From: Nematopogon swammerdamellus
Lineage: Eukaryota > Arthropoda > Insecta > Lepidoptera > Adelidae
Length of the DNA stretch: 64,000 nucleotides
Direction: 5' to 3'
NCBI GenBank assembly: GCA_946902875.1
Contig: OX336339.1
Span: 23,653,349 to 23,717,348, forward strand
Every line of letters begins with the position of its first letter. The stretch's first letter is position 1. The notes beneath the pieces were generated by a model. That model did no database searches and had not been told where the DNA came from. It saw only the letters and a list, made by a program, of their open reading frames with translations. The position numbers and the translations under genes are program-made. Of the stretch, positions 22,552 through 34,147 are shown in pieces.

Positions 22552-22647
22552 ATGGAGTCTGTAGACGAAGGTTTGGCGTGTATTGGTACAATTTTAGCGT
22601 TTATTATAGCACGTTTGATAAGAAACAAAATAAAGAAGAAAAAATAG
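22552..22647 (+). pseudogene. 31-codon ORF, likely leftover N-terminus of a transposase
   Basis: Starts MESVDEGLACIGTILAFIIA and ends in a Lys/Arg tract. Acidic start, hydrophobic stretch and basic tract resemble the N-termini of Harbinger-type nuclease ORFs in insects. No catalytic part is present; it stops at TAG just before the SINE. Confidence 0.35.
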
Positions 22648-22666
22648 AAAAGATCTTTTTTTTTTA

Positions 22667-22872
22667 TAGAAACTGACACGGTTGGCTACATCACCTACAA
22701 CATCCGTGATGTCAACCCATAACACATTGGTGAACTAGGTGCCATGTCAGTGCTTCCCTTCGGTCGTGTCAGCTACACTGAACTGGACGGAAAATACAAA
22801 CTAGGTAGCCGTTTCGACCGACCTTTCATTCAGTGCGGTGGTACCAACCTAGTAATATAAGAAGGGAGTCAT
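22667..22872 (-). mobile_element. SINE S1, truncated, inside the TIR element
   Basis: Tail and body; inserted after the 31-codon ORF. Confidence 0.6.
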
Positions 22873-23296
22873 CTGAGATCTATGTGGATAAGGAAATGGA
22901 TAAGTATATATATAAAGATAACTCAATCATTTGACATCAGTCCACTTTGTCATGGTGCCGTAAACAACCAAAAACTTCTAAGAAAACTTTTTGCACCAAC
23001 AAATTTCGTGCGAGACGCTCCTCTCGAACGCCAACTAATAAGCATGCATAAACTCGTTCGCGCGCGAACGACGCTGCGTTCGTGAACGCATGCGAGCTTG
23101 CGAGAACTGTCTACACGGTGCGTGAATGCGTTCGAGAAGCATTTCTCGTGCGTGAACTCGCATCGTGTCAACCAGGCATAAGCCTACGCCGTCGGTCGGT
23201 CCGTTCGAGGGCTGTACTTCCTCATAGTTTGTGTGGAATTGTATTGTATTGTTTATTGATCATTCATATGGCAGTTAGACTGCGCTCGAAGTTTTT

Positions 23297-23665
23297 TTTT
23301 ATGGATACTGACACGGTTGGCTACATCACCTACAACAGCCCATAACACCGAGTGAACTAGGTGCATGTCAATGCTTCCCTTCGGTCGTGCCGGCTACACT
23401 GAACTGGACGGAAAACACAAACTATTTACATAGCCGTTTCGACCGACGTTTCATTCAGTGCGGTGGTACCAACCCGGGCGGGTTGAACCCTACCACCTGG
23501 TAAGGTAAGAAGGGAAGGGACCTACAGTTTTACGTGGAATCCGAACCACGGTCAGCCTCCAACGGTCGAGCGGTCACCCATCCAAGTACTGACCGCGCCC
23601 AGCGTTGCTTAACTATCAATAGCGACAGCCGACTGTCTGCACCACTGAGCTGTCGAGGCTGACAC
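23297..23665 (-). mobile_element. SINE S1, full length, best preserved 5S segment
   Basis: 23571-23613 in reverse matches the 5S rRNA internal control region and adjoining stem: gttaagcaacgctgggcgcg, then gtcagtacttggatgggtga. Confidence 0.72.
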
Positions 23666-23910
23666 AATTGTCACAACTTGTCACAATTTGTTCTATAAAA
23701 TCAGTTTCATATTAATTCAAACCACGGGCAGCCACAACGATCCGACGAGACGGTCACCCATTAATATCGAGGATCGAACGCCGATGGATCCTCCTCCTGT
23801 TCGCATTCGCCACACTCTTTGTAGAACACTCCTTTAGTGGATAGAAGAGTGCTTCTTCGTTCTTACCCCGTCCCCCAGCGACTTCAAGCCGGACTGCCAC
23901 CTCTTTCTGG

Positions 23911-24146
23911 GTAGGTCCCTTCCCTTCTTACCTTACTAGGTGGTAGGGTTCAACACGCCCGGACTGGTACCACCGCACTGAATGAAACGACGGTCGAAAC
24001 GGCTATGTAAATAGTATTTTTCGCCTAGTTCAGTGTAGCCGGCACGGCCGAAGGAAAGCAATGACATGACACCTAGTTTACCGAGGTCTTATGGGCTGAC
24101 ATCACGTATGTGATGTAGCCAACCGTGTCAGTTTCCATAAAACAAC
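23911..24146 (+). mobile_element. SINE S1, head missing
   Basis: Starts at the shared body motif 'taggtcccttcccttctt' and ends 'gtttccataaaac'. Confidence 0.6.
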
Positions 24147-24372
24147 CGGCCAAGTGCGAGTCGAACTCGCGCACCGAGGGTTTCGTACCGCCATGTCATG
24201 GTTAGCGCCACTCACACCATCTTGAAATGCTTCATATGAGTAAAAATTCATTATTAGTTAAAATGCTTCATGCTCCATTCGGTAGATGGCGCGCGCGCAT
24301 ACACTTTTTGCTTTTTTCTATGGGAACCCCCATGAATTTTTCACTTTTTCTTATTTTTGTGATAAGGGTTAT
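24145..24372 (+). repeat. Dispersed repeat R, truncated
   Basis: 5' half only, to the 'cttatttttgt' tract. Confidence 0.5.
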
Positions 24373-24439
24373 TCCTGATTTATACATACATACATACATA
24401 CATACATACCACACGCTGTATCCCGACAATCGGGGTAAG

Positions 24440-24735
24440 CAAAGTAATCGAAGTTGTGCTGCAGGTAGTCTTGTAAATTACAGCACGACAGTGACAACCA
24501 CGTTTAGCCAAGTATTAAGACAAGATAACTATCAAGCAGCAAGTAAGGTACGAAGATACCGACCCGCTGCATGGCTCGGTGGAAGGATCGTTCCAAAGTA
24601 AGAGGTGGCTAGCCTGTCGCCCTTCAGCACGACATCTTATTCTTATTCCTTAGTCGCCTTTTACAAAATGCCCGGAGAGAGATGCAGTGGGGCCATTCTT
24701 TTTATTAAGCACCGGCCCCACACGGTACCTCTGAT
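24440..24735. repeat. Dispersed repeat with 'cccttagtcgccttttac' end
   Basis: Shared with 48265-48520 and 45055-45245 (reversed) and 53590-53762. Contains 'gagatgcagtggggc' and 'ggtggaagga'. Probably a LINE 3' region; the family was not identified. Confidence 0.4.
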
Positions 24736-24794
24736 TCCTGATTTTATATTTACGTTTAATAGGAAACTTATCTTGAACTTGTAACCACTACTCG

Positions 24795-24960
24795 TACTCT
24801 ACCCTCGGAGTCGAACTGTAGCACGACCTAAACTTTCGTCGCCACATCGAGGACACGGCCAAACTGGCTTCTAAAAAGCTGAGCGTACTCGATAAGGTGC
24901 GACGACGGTGTTTCACGCCGGACCAAATAGTCCAGTCAAGATGTACGTCCGTGCTTACAA
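24795..24960 (+). pseudogene. Jockey-like LINE fragment
   Basis: Reads KLASKKLSVLDKVRRRCFTP and neighbours, closely matching 61130-61190 of the larger remnant. Confidence 0.5.
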
Positions 24961-25179
24961 AAGGTCGTGTCGTTCTGATTTTTTATATGTTGTTAGGACT
25001 TAAACCAATATTTAAAAAAAAAACCAGATTAGCAATTTCCAAAGTGCTGTGCGAGCGGCGGCGGTGTACCCAAAAAACCATGTTTTCGGACTTTTTTCAG
25101 TTTTTGCTCAATATCTTAGTGAAGGAAGGGTCTGACTGGTATAGTCATTATACATACTTTAAAGTAAACTAAATTTGCT

Positions 25180-25780
25180 ACAATTTGAGATGAAGGCGTG
25201 CTGCGTTCCTTAGATACAGTTCTTCGAAAATAGAGATTTTTTTTCAAAAAGTGATTATTTTTCGAAATGGTCAATTATTTTGTGAAATATCTTCTAAAAT
25301 ACGTCTCCCACGTCAAATTTTATGTGAAATGAAGTTGTAGGAAATTTAATTAGATTTCATTTGAAACCAAATTCGTACCTATCGGCCCAGTGGTTCTCTG
25401 AAAAAAGGCAATTAGCCAAAACAAAAAACAAGGGGGTAAATGCAAATAAACTGTTCTCACGTCTTTTTTTATGGTTTTATTTATCAAACAGTTAGAATAA
25501 TTTTACATGTTTTTTTGTTACAGAAACAATTGGGAACAGTTGCAGATAAATGAAGGACCCCGTGGCAATAACATTCTTTTTGGATCGTAAAGATCTGCTA
25601 ATCTTGCAAGAAAGGCTATTTTAGGACGCCCGGCCCTTCCAGGGCAGCTCTCAGTGTGTTGCGAAATGTCTATCCATCCGGGCGTGTGTTTCGTGTATCG
25701 TGAGGACCTCGACCCAGGTTCTGTTGTATGTGATCATCAAAGAACGAGGAATTCGAACACTAATTGAAGTGAGTCAAAAA
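25180..25780. other. Region upstream of the CxxC ORF
   Basis: AT-rich, with a possible acceptor near 25530. It could be part of the same element as the ORF, but I cannot define exons. Confidence 0.25.
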
Positions 25781-25781
25781 C

Positions 25782-26339
25782 GTGGTCTCACAGAAAATAA
25801 ACATTTCCTCCAAAATTGCAACCAAGTCAGCGTTAGAAGAGGTAAACAGCTATATGTGTAACGTTGAAGGCTCAGTTCGTCGCGGAGGGGATTCTGCTTC
25901 CCAACCGAAGACTTCATCGACAAGATTATCAAGTAAACTGGCTCCTACCTTGAGAGGGATTTGCTTTTTGTGTGGTGATGCTATCACTGAAGAATTTCTC
26001 CAGCAACAAAGCAAACCGCCCTTGGAAAGAAAAAATTTAGTCCATACAGTTGAGAAGTTGGGGATGAGGCAAACTGTTTTAGATGCAGCTAAACGCCAAG
26101 GTGACGATTGGGGAAGGGCTATTGAGGAGCGCCTCCTCGCTATTGACGACCTGGTTGCTGCAGACGGGACGTACCACAGATTGTGCTACAGGATCCTGTT
26201 TATATCATCACTGGCTACTGGGAATAAGAGAGGATATCGTCCAGCCAGTAATACTGAAGAAGCGATGGAGTGTGTGTACGATTACCTATTGGATAAGAGT
26301 GATGAATGGCTGGACGATACCCTCTTTTATTCCCAGTAG
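25782..26339 (+). CDS. Hypothetical protein with CxxC motif, probably transposon-derived
   Basis: Open for 185 codons beginning with GTG; the first ATG is codon 25, near 25854, so the true start could be there or in an upstream exon. The body has ICFLCGDAITEE (CxxC), ERKNLVHTVEKLGMRQTVLD, GDDWGRAIEERL, and DLVAADGTYHRLCYR with a further Cys and His, as in a zinc-binding fold, then an acidic C-terminus. Proteins of this pattern recur as uncharacterised arthropod proteins linked to repeats; I do not know the family name. Upstream at about 25530 is a plausible acceptor (TTTTTTTGTTACAG). Codon use is less AT-rich than the surroundings. Confidence 0.45.
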   Translation: MVSQKINISSKIATKSALEEVNSYMCNVEGSVRRGGDSASQPKTSSTRLSSKLAPTLRGICFLCGDAITEEFLQQQSKPPLERKNLVHTVEKLGMRQTVLDAAKRQGDDWGRAIEERLLAIDDLVAADGTYHRLCYRILFISSLATGNKRGYRPASNTEEAMECVYDYLLDKSDEWLDDTLFYSQ

Positions 26340-26958
26340 CAAGTGACTTCTTTTAAGTTAAGTACATTCAAGCTGCTATTATTTCTCGTCCTTATAATAA
26401 ATGTATTCACCAGTTAACGTATCAATGATCGCTATTTACATTTCCCCCATATTCTACAGTGATCTTGATAAACTTAAGGGGTATGGAAACTTCAAAGTAT
26501 AGCTAAGACGCAAGATTGCGCCTTCTCTACTAAGGCTGATACGTTTCCTCTAGAGAGCGACTTTCCAGGGCAGCCAAGTGCCCAACGATGTTATTCTGTC
26601 CGTCCTGGGTATGGAGGCCGCACAGACCTCGGCGTACAGTCACCCAGTTCGGAACCAGTAATTGTATTTTTTTAATCCAACATCTTCGAAATTCGAATAG
26701 AATAAGCATGAGTTATTTCCTTTGATATGGCACATTCTCAAATATATACGAGTATATAAAAATTTTTATTGCGTCAAGTTTGAGAGTAGATAAACTACCA
26801 CAGGAATTCTCAATGAATAATATATTATATGTATCCACGACATATTGCGAGTTTGTTCATTAGGTTGATGAATACTTTTAATTTGGAAGGCCGCAGTAGG
26901 TATATCTAATTGGAGCATGAGATTCCGGTGAATAAAATTCAGTTTAATAAAAAAAGTA

Positions 26959-26964
26959 TTTATT
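26959..26964 (-). terminator. Gene C polyadenylation signal
   Basis: AATAAA on the minus strand in a 3' UTR that matches gene B from the stop codon to at least 100 bases past the signal. Confidence 0.6.
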
Positions 26965-29900
26965 TACGACGATATGTACATGGTGTTAGAAATAAGATTT
27001 CTGACTACCACCAGCCGCTGCTGCGCCAACCGCTTCCGTAGCCGCCTCCGTAGCCGCCGCCGTAACCGCCGTAGCTTCGGCCGAAACCGTGGCCGCCGCC
27101 GTATCCGTGACCGCCGCTGTATCCGTGACCGCCGCCGTATCCGTGGCCGCCGCCGTAGCTACGGCCGAAACCGCCGCCGTAGCCTCCGTGACCACCTGTG
27201 AGAAGACAAATCAAGTTTACGCATGAAGCAAATAAGAGCTGTAACCGGCGCATCTGCGCTTGACCGTGCTCTATCGAACTTTTACCTTTTTCTTTCTATT
27301 ATTGTTATACAGAAGCGAGTCTTCACCAATATAGAAGTGTTTGCGCTCAGAGGGATGTGATGGGGACAAGGAAGCGGTTGGTGAAATACAATTGATTATT
27401 TGGAGGATTTATAGTTTGTAAAATTTGTTTTTGTCATGTGAATATGAAATATAATTTTTTTTTTAATAGAATTTACGTAAATATTTAATTTTTTTTATTT
27501 TAATAAATTTAATGCTATAAATAACAGAACAAATTTATAAACACAACTTATACATAAAAGATTTACTCTGTAGGGGCCAAACACATTGTCCCTAGGACGG
27601 ACGCAGCATTTCCCCTCTGAATGGCGAAAGAAACACGCTGACGGAAAAACTAAATTAATTTTTAAATTTATAAGTGATGTTAATAAAAATTTACAATAAG
27701 CTTTAGCATTCCAGCTAAAGCAAAACTGATCACATCTCTGCGGTGTGAGGAGCGGGTGGGGTCTATTCCTGGGGCAGTGAGTCACTGGCGAAACGTGAAC
27801 TCGAGCGAAACAGAAGGCGTGAGAGCGAGAGAGCGATCGTGGGAGTGAAGGAAGAGAAAACGAGAGAGAAAAAAAACTTCACGTAAAAAAAAAATACTCG
27901 CGTGAATGTTTACACCAGCGCTGGTGCTAATACTCCTTTCGCTTCAATCACAGTTCCACTACTTGCTGCATGATTGATTGATTACAAGGTATTTAGTTAC
28001 GGCTACAACGAACCGGACTTCTGGGTTAACAACCGATAATAATTTACTATTCGTATGTCTAGGCTCTTAGCTCGCTTGGATCACATAAAATTCTTACTTT
28101 AAATTATATAGTAGGAAAATATAAATATCCAGTGATGACTAGATATTAAGAAGAAACAATGAATAAGAAGAGACATACATTATACATAGGATATATCTAC
28201 AGCATCCATAACACATCTGTCCCCTCTCCCGAGATGCACTTGGGCGTGGACTGATGGCATTCCAATACAAGATGCTGAGAGTCTAAAACGACAAGACGAC
28301 GATTTTTTATTGTGGAAACTGGCACGGTTGTTGGCTACATCACCTACTACATCCGTGATGTCGGTCCATAACACCTTGGTGAACTAGGTCCCATGTCAAT
28401 GCTTCCCTTTGCTCGTGCCGACTACACTGAACTTGACGGAAAACACGAACCATTTACATAGCCGTTTCGACCGAGCTTTCGTTCAGGGTGGTGGTACCAA
28501 CCCGGGCCATGTAAATAGACCTCTTGACGCCGAGAGCTCCGTTTACGTGTCTAGAACTATACTTTCATTTTATCTCTATCTCTATCTCTACTTCTTATAA
28601 AGGGGGAACATGTCTGTATGTATGTTTGAGGTAAACTCCGGAACCACTGAACAGATTTTGATGCGGTTTACAACAATGTAAATAGTAGTTCTTGGTGATC
28701 ACTATAGGCTATATACCATCACGCCATATAGCCTTGGGGCTGAGCAGTATCAAAGAAAATTAGTATGGACGGGGGAGAGAGAGAGAGAGAATATAATAGA
28801 AGCGAGCGTTTTATTTGCGTTTAAAGCGGATTTGTTATTAAACCGAGTCTACCGCGAGCGAAGCCGCGGGTAAATGCTAGTTTGTAACTAAACTTATTAT
28901 CTCAGTTTACGGACACTATAAACGAGTTAAGTATTGAAGTACAAGGTATTATCGAATCAACATTGAATGATGAAATTTTTTTATTAAGAACATTAAGCTG
29001 TATAATATACGTTTTTGTCACGGTCACGTGGGCCTTATATCACGCTCACTTTTAATGAAACAAGCCCGTACGTCCAATATTAATTTGAAATTTATAGGTG
29101 ACTCATAGAACGTGTGAAGTTATTGCATATAAAGGTAACCATATAATTACGTATCTAAACATTCATAATTATATCATAAAAATGTATTTATGCCTTGTCT
29201 TTGCCGCCAATTCAGTACAGCGGTGGCGATAAACCACTGAGTAATAATAAATAACAATGATATAAATATAATTTTGTGGCAGTTTTCCGGTTATAATATA
29301 ACTGTTTATATTACGAGTATATCTTCATATAATTCTTATGGCAGTGGATTCATGATTATTTGATGGAATGCGTTATGGTATTGCATTTTCTTTTATTGAA
29401 TATTGTATTATTTGATATAGAAGCACAAATATTTCTGCGAAATTTGATATACGTATGCATAATACGGGATTCTGTAGAGTAAATCGTGGTTTCGAAAACG
29501 TGGTATAATTTTAAGCTAAAAAGTTACCAGAAACTTTTGTGCAAGATAATTTTATATTTGTACTTTAAATTCACATCACTAACAATAACCCGCGGAGGTT
29601 ACACACAATAATTTGATAAAATGTTCTCACTGCACTGTGAAAATTGCATTAATACAATACATGAGCGAGCATCGCTGTTGCTAGTGCTACTGTTACCAAA
29701 TCTCAATTTAATTAACTTTAGCCCCGAAAAATCCTCGGAGTCCCGGTATGTTAGCACATAAAAAATAAGATAATTTTTAAACTGTCTAAAACAAAACTGT
29801 TTTTGTTTTTATGGAAACTGACACGGATGGCTAAATTGCCTACTACATCCATGATGTAAACCCATAACACCTTGATGAACTAGATGTCATGTCAGTGCTT

Positions 29901-32198
29901 CCCTTCGGTCGTGCCGGCTACACTGAACTGTTTTATTCTCTCGTTGCCCTGTATAATTTACTAAATCTCTATGCAATTTCATTTTCAATAAGGTATTCAT
30001 CCACATATTCTGCTACATCATTCCATCCACGCAGCTCAGCTAAGTGGACAACCACTTAACAGGGCCTAAGGAGAACAGAGCCTGGGGTAAACTACTCGTA
30101 CATTTAAATATTGCAAATTACTCTTGGAAATATCGCAATTTGGTGAGACCATGTGGGAATATTTTGATGTGAATTTGATGAAATGTTTTTGAGGACGGGG
30201 GGTGCGAATAAAAAAATTTAATACTTTTTTTGTACTTTGCCACGCTTAGTACTCAGCAACCAGACTACATACAACAATTCTAAATATGTCGGATGAAAGA
30301 TTCATCTGACGACTTCAAATACGTGATACATTTTTTTGATATTCCATCCCTTCTGGCCCAAATCAGCCCTTCAAGTTGGCATGTTTTGAAAAATGCGAAA
30401 ACACGCAAACTTCAAACACCTCTCGCGCTTTCATCGTTAACGCTGCATAATCGAGACAAACTCTTACGAACAGACAAAGGTTTAAACTTTAGTCTATACT
30501 TCAAAGAAAACCTTGTATGAAGCCTAGGTGGGGCAATATCGGCTACGAAGTTTTTTTTTTCAAACTGCGCAAACATCAAATTCACGAACTAAGTTTGACG
30601 GCTGCATGCGTACATGCAGACTCCCTCGATTTTTATATGGTGTGTGTGAAGCAAAATTTTGAGAGGAACTACAAAATCCATCTTCAAAGCACACCATAGA
30701 TAGACCGGGGACCCAAAGTTGCCTTTTATTATAAATTATAGTTTATTAGAATACTATTACTGTTATCAAATCGCAATTCATTCCAGCCCCGAAAAATTCT
30801 CGGGTTCCCGGTATAGATGTTCAACACATCAAAACCTGTAAATGCCTAAATCCGTCCCATTGCTCATTATAAACGGCGGACACAAGCGATTTGGCGCCAG
30901 GAGTTCGCACGCGTCTTTCTATAGAGCGGCAGAGAACAAAAGCAGTTACTCACCGTATCCGCTGGAGATTATTCGAATACCTGGAACAAACCATTGTTTA
31001 GTGTTAGTGGACGTCGTCTAGAGTATTATGTCATGCTATATTGTAGGCGTGCAATTTTGATTATTAAATTTCGAAAGTCAAGTTTATAATGTATTCTCAT
31101 AAATTTGCACAGGCAAGCATGACAAATGGAAGAATAATTCTATATCATGTCAACCGTTTTCGATAATTTACTTGATTACTTGATTTCAAACATAGCTAAG
31201 AACCATCCCGGTTAAACCCACTTTCTAATAAAATAAAAGCTACGAGCTACGATGCCACAGACAGACGGAGACGTCAAACTTATAACACCCCTCTTTTTAC
31301 GTCGGGGTAACAAATAGTTATTTGTATCAGGAGATCAGGTTAGTTCGAATAAAGGCCGATCAAAGGACGACCGGTCAACATAAATCAACGAGCTCCACGC
31401 AGATAGAATCTTTAGCACTGAGATTGAGGAAATGTAGTTAATTTACGCAGTTGTTTTGTTCACTAACAGCAAATCCGAAAATCACTTAATGATTGTTAAT
31501 TGCTGTTGTTAATCGCACATCGAATTAATTCAAACTGGTTGAAAATACTTTGTGAGTGCGTTGCTTGATTTGCATGTGGTTTAGTAATAAACTTAGTTTA
31601 TAAAAAAAATTATGAATTTTTTCATTAATATTTTTTTTTTATTTTTATATAAATAATGAAAACAAAATTAATAATGTAATTAATTATGATATTTATCATA
31701 CTCGTAACAATAGAACTAAGCAAATTTTTTATTTTATTTAATTTTCTTTATAAAATTTTTTTATATTGTTATATGAATTATGATATAAATTTTTAATAAT
31801 ATAATTATACTTAGTAAGATATACATGCTTAACAGAGTCCGTTTCGCACTTGGCGGTTTTTTTACTTCAGGTACTCGTATTTAGTTTGAAGTTTTAATTG
31901 TTTACTCACAATTCAAAAATTCTTCATTGTGGTTTTAAATAAAATATTACCAAAAAACAAAATTATTGCCGTCCCAACAGAGGATAATTTTTTTTTAAAT
32001 TCGTTTTTATTTTAATATTTTGTTGAAAAAGGGCAAATTGGCAGAAAATACCTTAAAATGAGTTTGATGTTTTTAATAATAGTCTAGGTACATATAAGAG
32101 ATTAGTTATAAGTTATCTTAATAAATTGCATGCATAAGTAAAATTAGGCTAGTAAACGAGTTAGGATATCCTGTAAGGTTTGCTAGTTAAGGGTCAAA

Positions 32199-32229
<31 letters not shown>

Positions 32230-34114
32230 AATGCATTAAGTAATTTAATATTTTTATGCTCAACCTGTGCAATATAAAATTTTTTTTTTTTATATTTCCA
32301 TAAACCCCATATCGACATACCGTGTCCATGGCCGCCCCCGTAGCCTCCGCCATAGTGGCCCCCGTAGCCGCCGCCATAGCCGCCCCCGTAGCCACCGTGG
32401 CCGCCTCCGCCGTAATAGCCCAAGTTGCCGGCGCTAACTGCTGCTACGATCACGGCGAGACAGATGAGGACCTGTAACATAATATGTAAATGTCACGATT
32501 AATACCATCGACTATAAGTACACCCCTTCCCTTATTTTATTAAGGCGATACCCATAGCTGGCTGCATTGCATAGAAAAAGGTCGTAAGTCGTAGTCGTAA
32601 CAATAGAGTTCTGTGCTTGTGGTTTAGTTATTTATCAGTGCAATAAAAATTGTATTTTATCACTTTTGCATCAGATGAAAAAAATATTTAATTTCGAACG
32701 GTGAAGCAGCAGGTGTAGGTATGCACGTAATTTGTTTCGTCAGAAAAAACTCATTGGTACACGCAGCCGACCGGATTCGAACCTCGGACCTCTCGCATGA
32801 GAAGCCGATGGCCAAACCACTCGGCCACCCGCCGCTCTTAGTGCTCATTGGTGAAATCTGAGCATTGGTGAGCTCACCATGTGAAAATTCCAACTAGCCA
32901 TAACGATTCAAAAGATAAAGTCCTTTAAATGTATGACAGACAGACAGACGGATGGCGTAGGTTTAGTAATACGGACACATGCTGTACGGAACCCTAAAAA
33001 AATTTAATTATGCAAAAATGAAATGGTCGTCACTTGTTTATTAGCCAAGCCTATACGCGAAAATACCCGCACTGTGTGAGATAAGTACTCATACTTCAGC
33101 GAGTGTGGTTTTCCCTCGTGCGGCCCACTATCAATTTTGAATTTACGTTCTTACGTAATACCTATTCTGACATTGAAAATGGTTTTCAAGACGAACTTGA
33201 GGAAAATGTTAGCTTACAATTATGTATATGTATGTAAGTATATTAAGATAATTTTAATACCTACAGAGTTATTAATAAAAATATGTGATTAATTGTTTAA
33301 CATAAACAATTATTCCTATATCTTTGGAACAGTATTAGCTAGCCGGTTGACATTTCCACATAATATGTGTTATTATGGCGGATATAACAACAAATAATAA
33401 AACATAGAAAAAGTAAAAAAATTAAAGGGGGTTCCCATACAGAAACGTGTTTTTTTTCAATGGTTTTTAGGTTTCCGTATACCGTACGAAAGCTTATTAC
33501 TAAGCCTATTCCGCCTGTCTGTCTGTCCGTCCGTCCGTTCGTCTGTCCGAGGGCTGTATCTCTTGAACCGTAATAGGTAGCCCGTTGAAATTTTCACAGA
33601 ATATGTGTTATTATGGTGGATATAACAAAAAATTGAAAAAGTAAAAAATTAAGGGGGTTCCCATACGAGAAACGTGTTTTTTTTTGTGGTGCGGAAACGT
33701 CGGTGCCCGAGTCCGACTCGCACTTGGCCGGTTTTTTTGTGGTGCGGAAATCTCGGTGCGCGAGTCCGATTCGCACTTAGCCGGTTTTTTTTGTGGTGCG
33801 GAAACGTCGGTGCCCGAGTCCGACTCGCACTTGGCCAGTTTTTTTGTGGTGCGGAAACCTCGGTGCGCGAGTCCGACTCGCACTTGGCCGGTTTTTTTAC
33901 CCTACAGGGTACATTAGTATTTATTTTTATTTTTTATTTATTTATTTATTTATTTCTTCATCATCTGTAGGTACACAAGATACACTTAGGTTCGTCATTT
34001 AAGTTTTAAGCAAAAAATATGCCATCGTCAAAAATTTTATACACAACACAGAATTAATTAATTAATATAACGCACCTATAACTCTATAACTAACAAAATG
34101 TCAAGAAAATAAAA

Positions 34115-34147
<33 letters not shown>

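Larger units (their letters stand above)
22403..23172 (+). mobile_element. Non-autonomous DNA transposon with terminal inverted repeats, PIF/Harbinger-like
   Basis: Left end GTTGACACGATGCGAG at 22403 is mirrored at the right end (23157-23172), and the inverted similarity extends over about 32 bases including 'ttcacgcacgagaa'. It contains a short ORF (22552-22647), and an S1 SINE is inserted at 22667-22872. Superfamily is inferred from the ORF and TIR style; the target duplication could not be settled. Confidence 0.5.

Noticed and set aside
23571..23613. 5S rRNA gene
   Set aside because: Only the internal segment is present, in SINE context; the 5' half and the terminator are absent.
26974..27201. 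Arg-rich plus-strand and Ala/Thr minus-strand frames
   Set aside because: Shadows of gene C exon 3.
27495..27785. 96-codon minus-strand ORF
   Set aside because: Lies in intron 2 of gene C, has no motif, and partly overlaps conserved non-coding intron sequence.
32756..32834. tRNA-Ser genes (also 37404, 44562, 51757)
   Set aside because: The A and B boxes are good but the acceptor stems do not pair, and each is joined to a SINE body.
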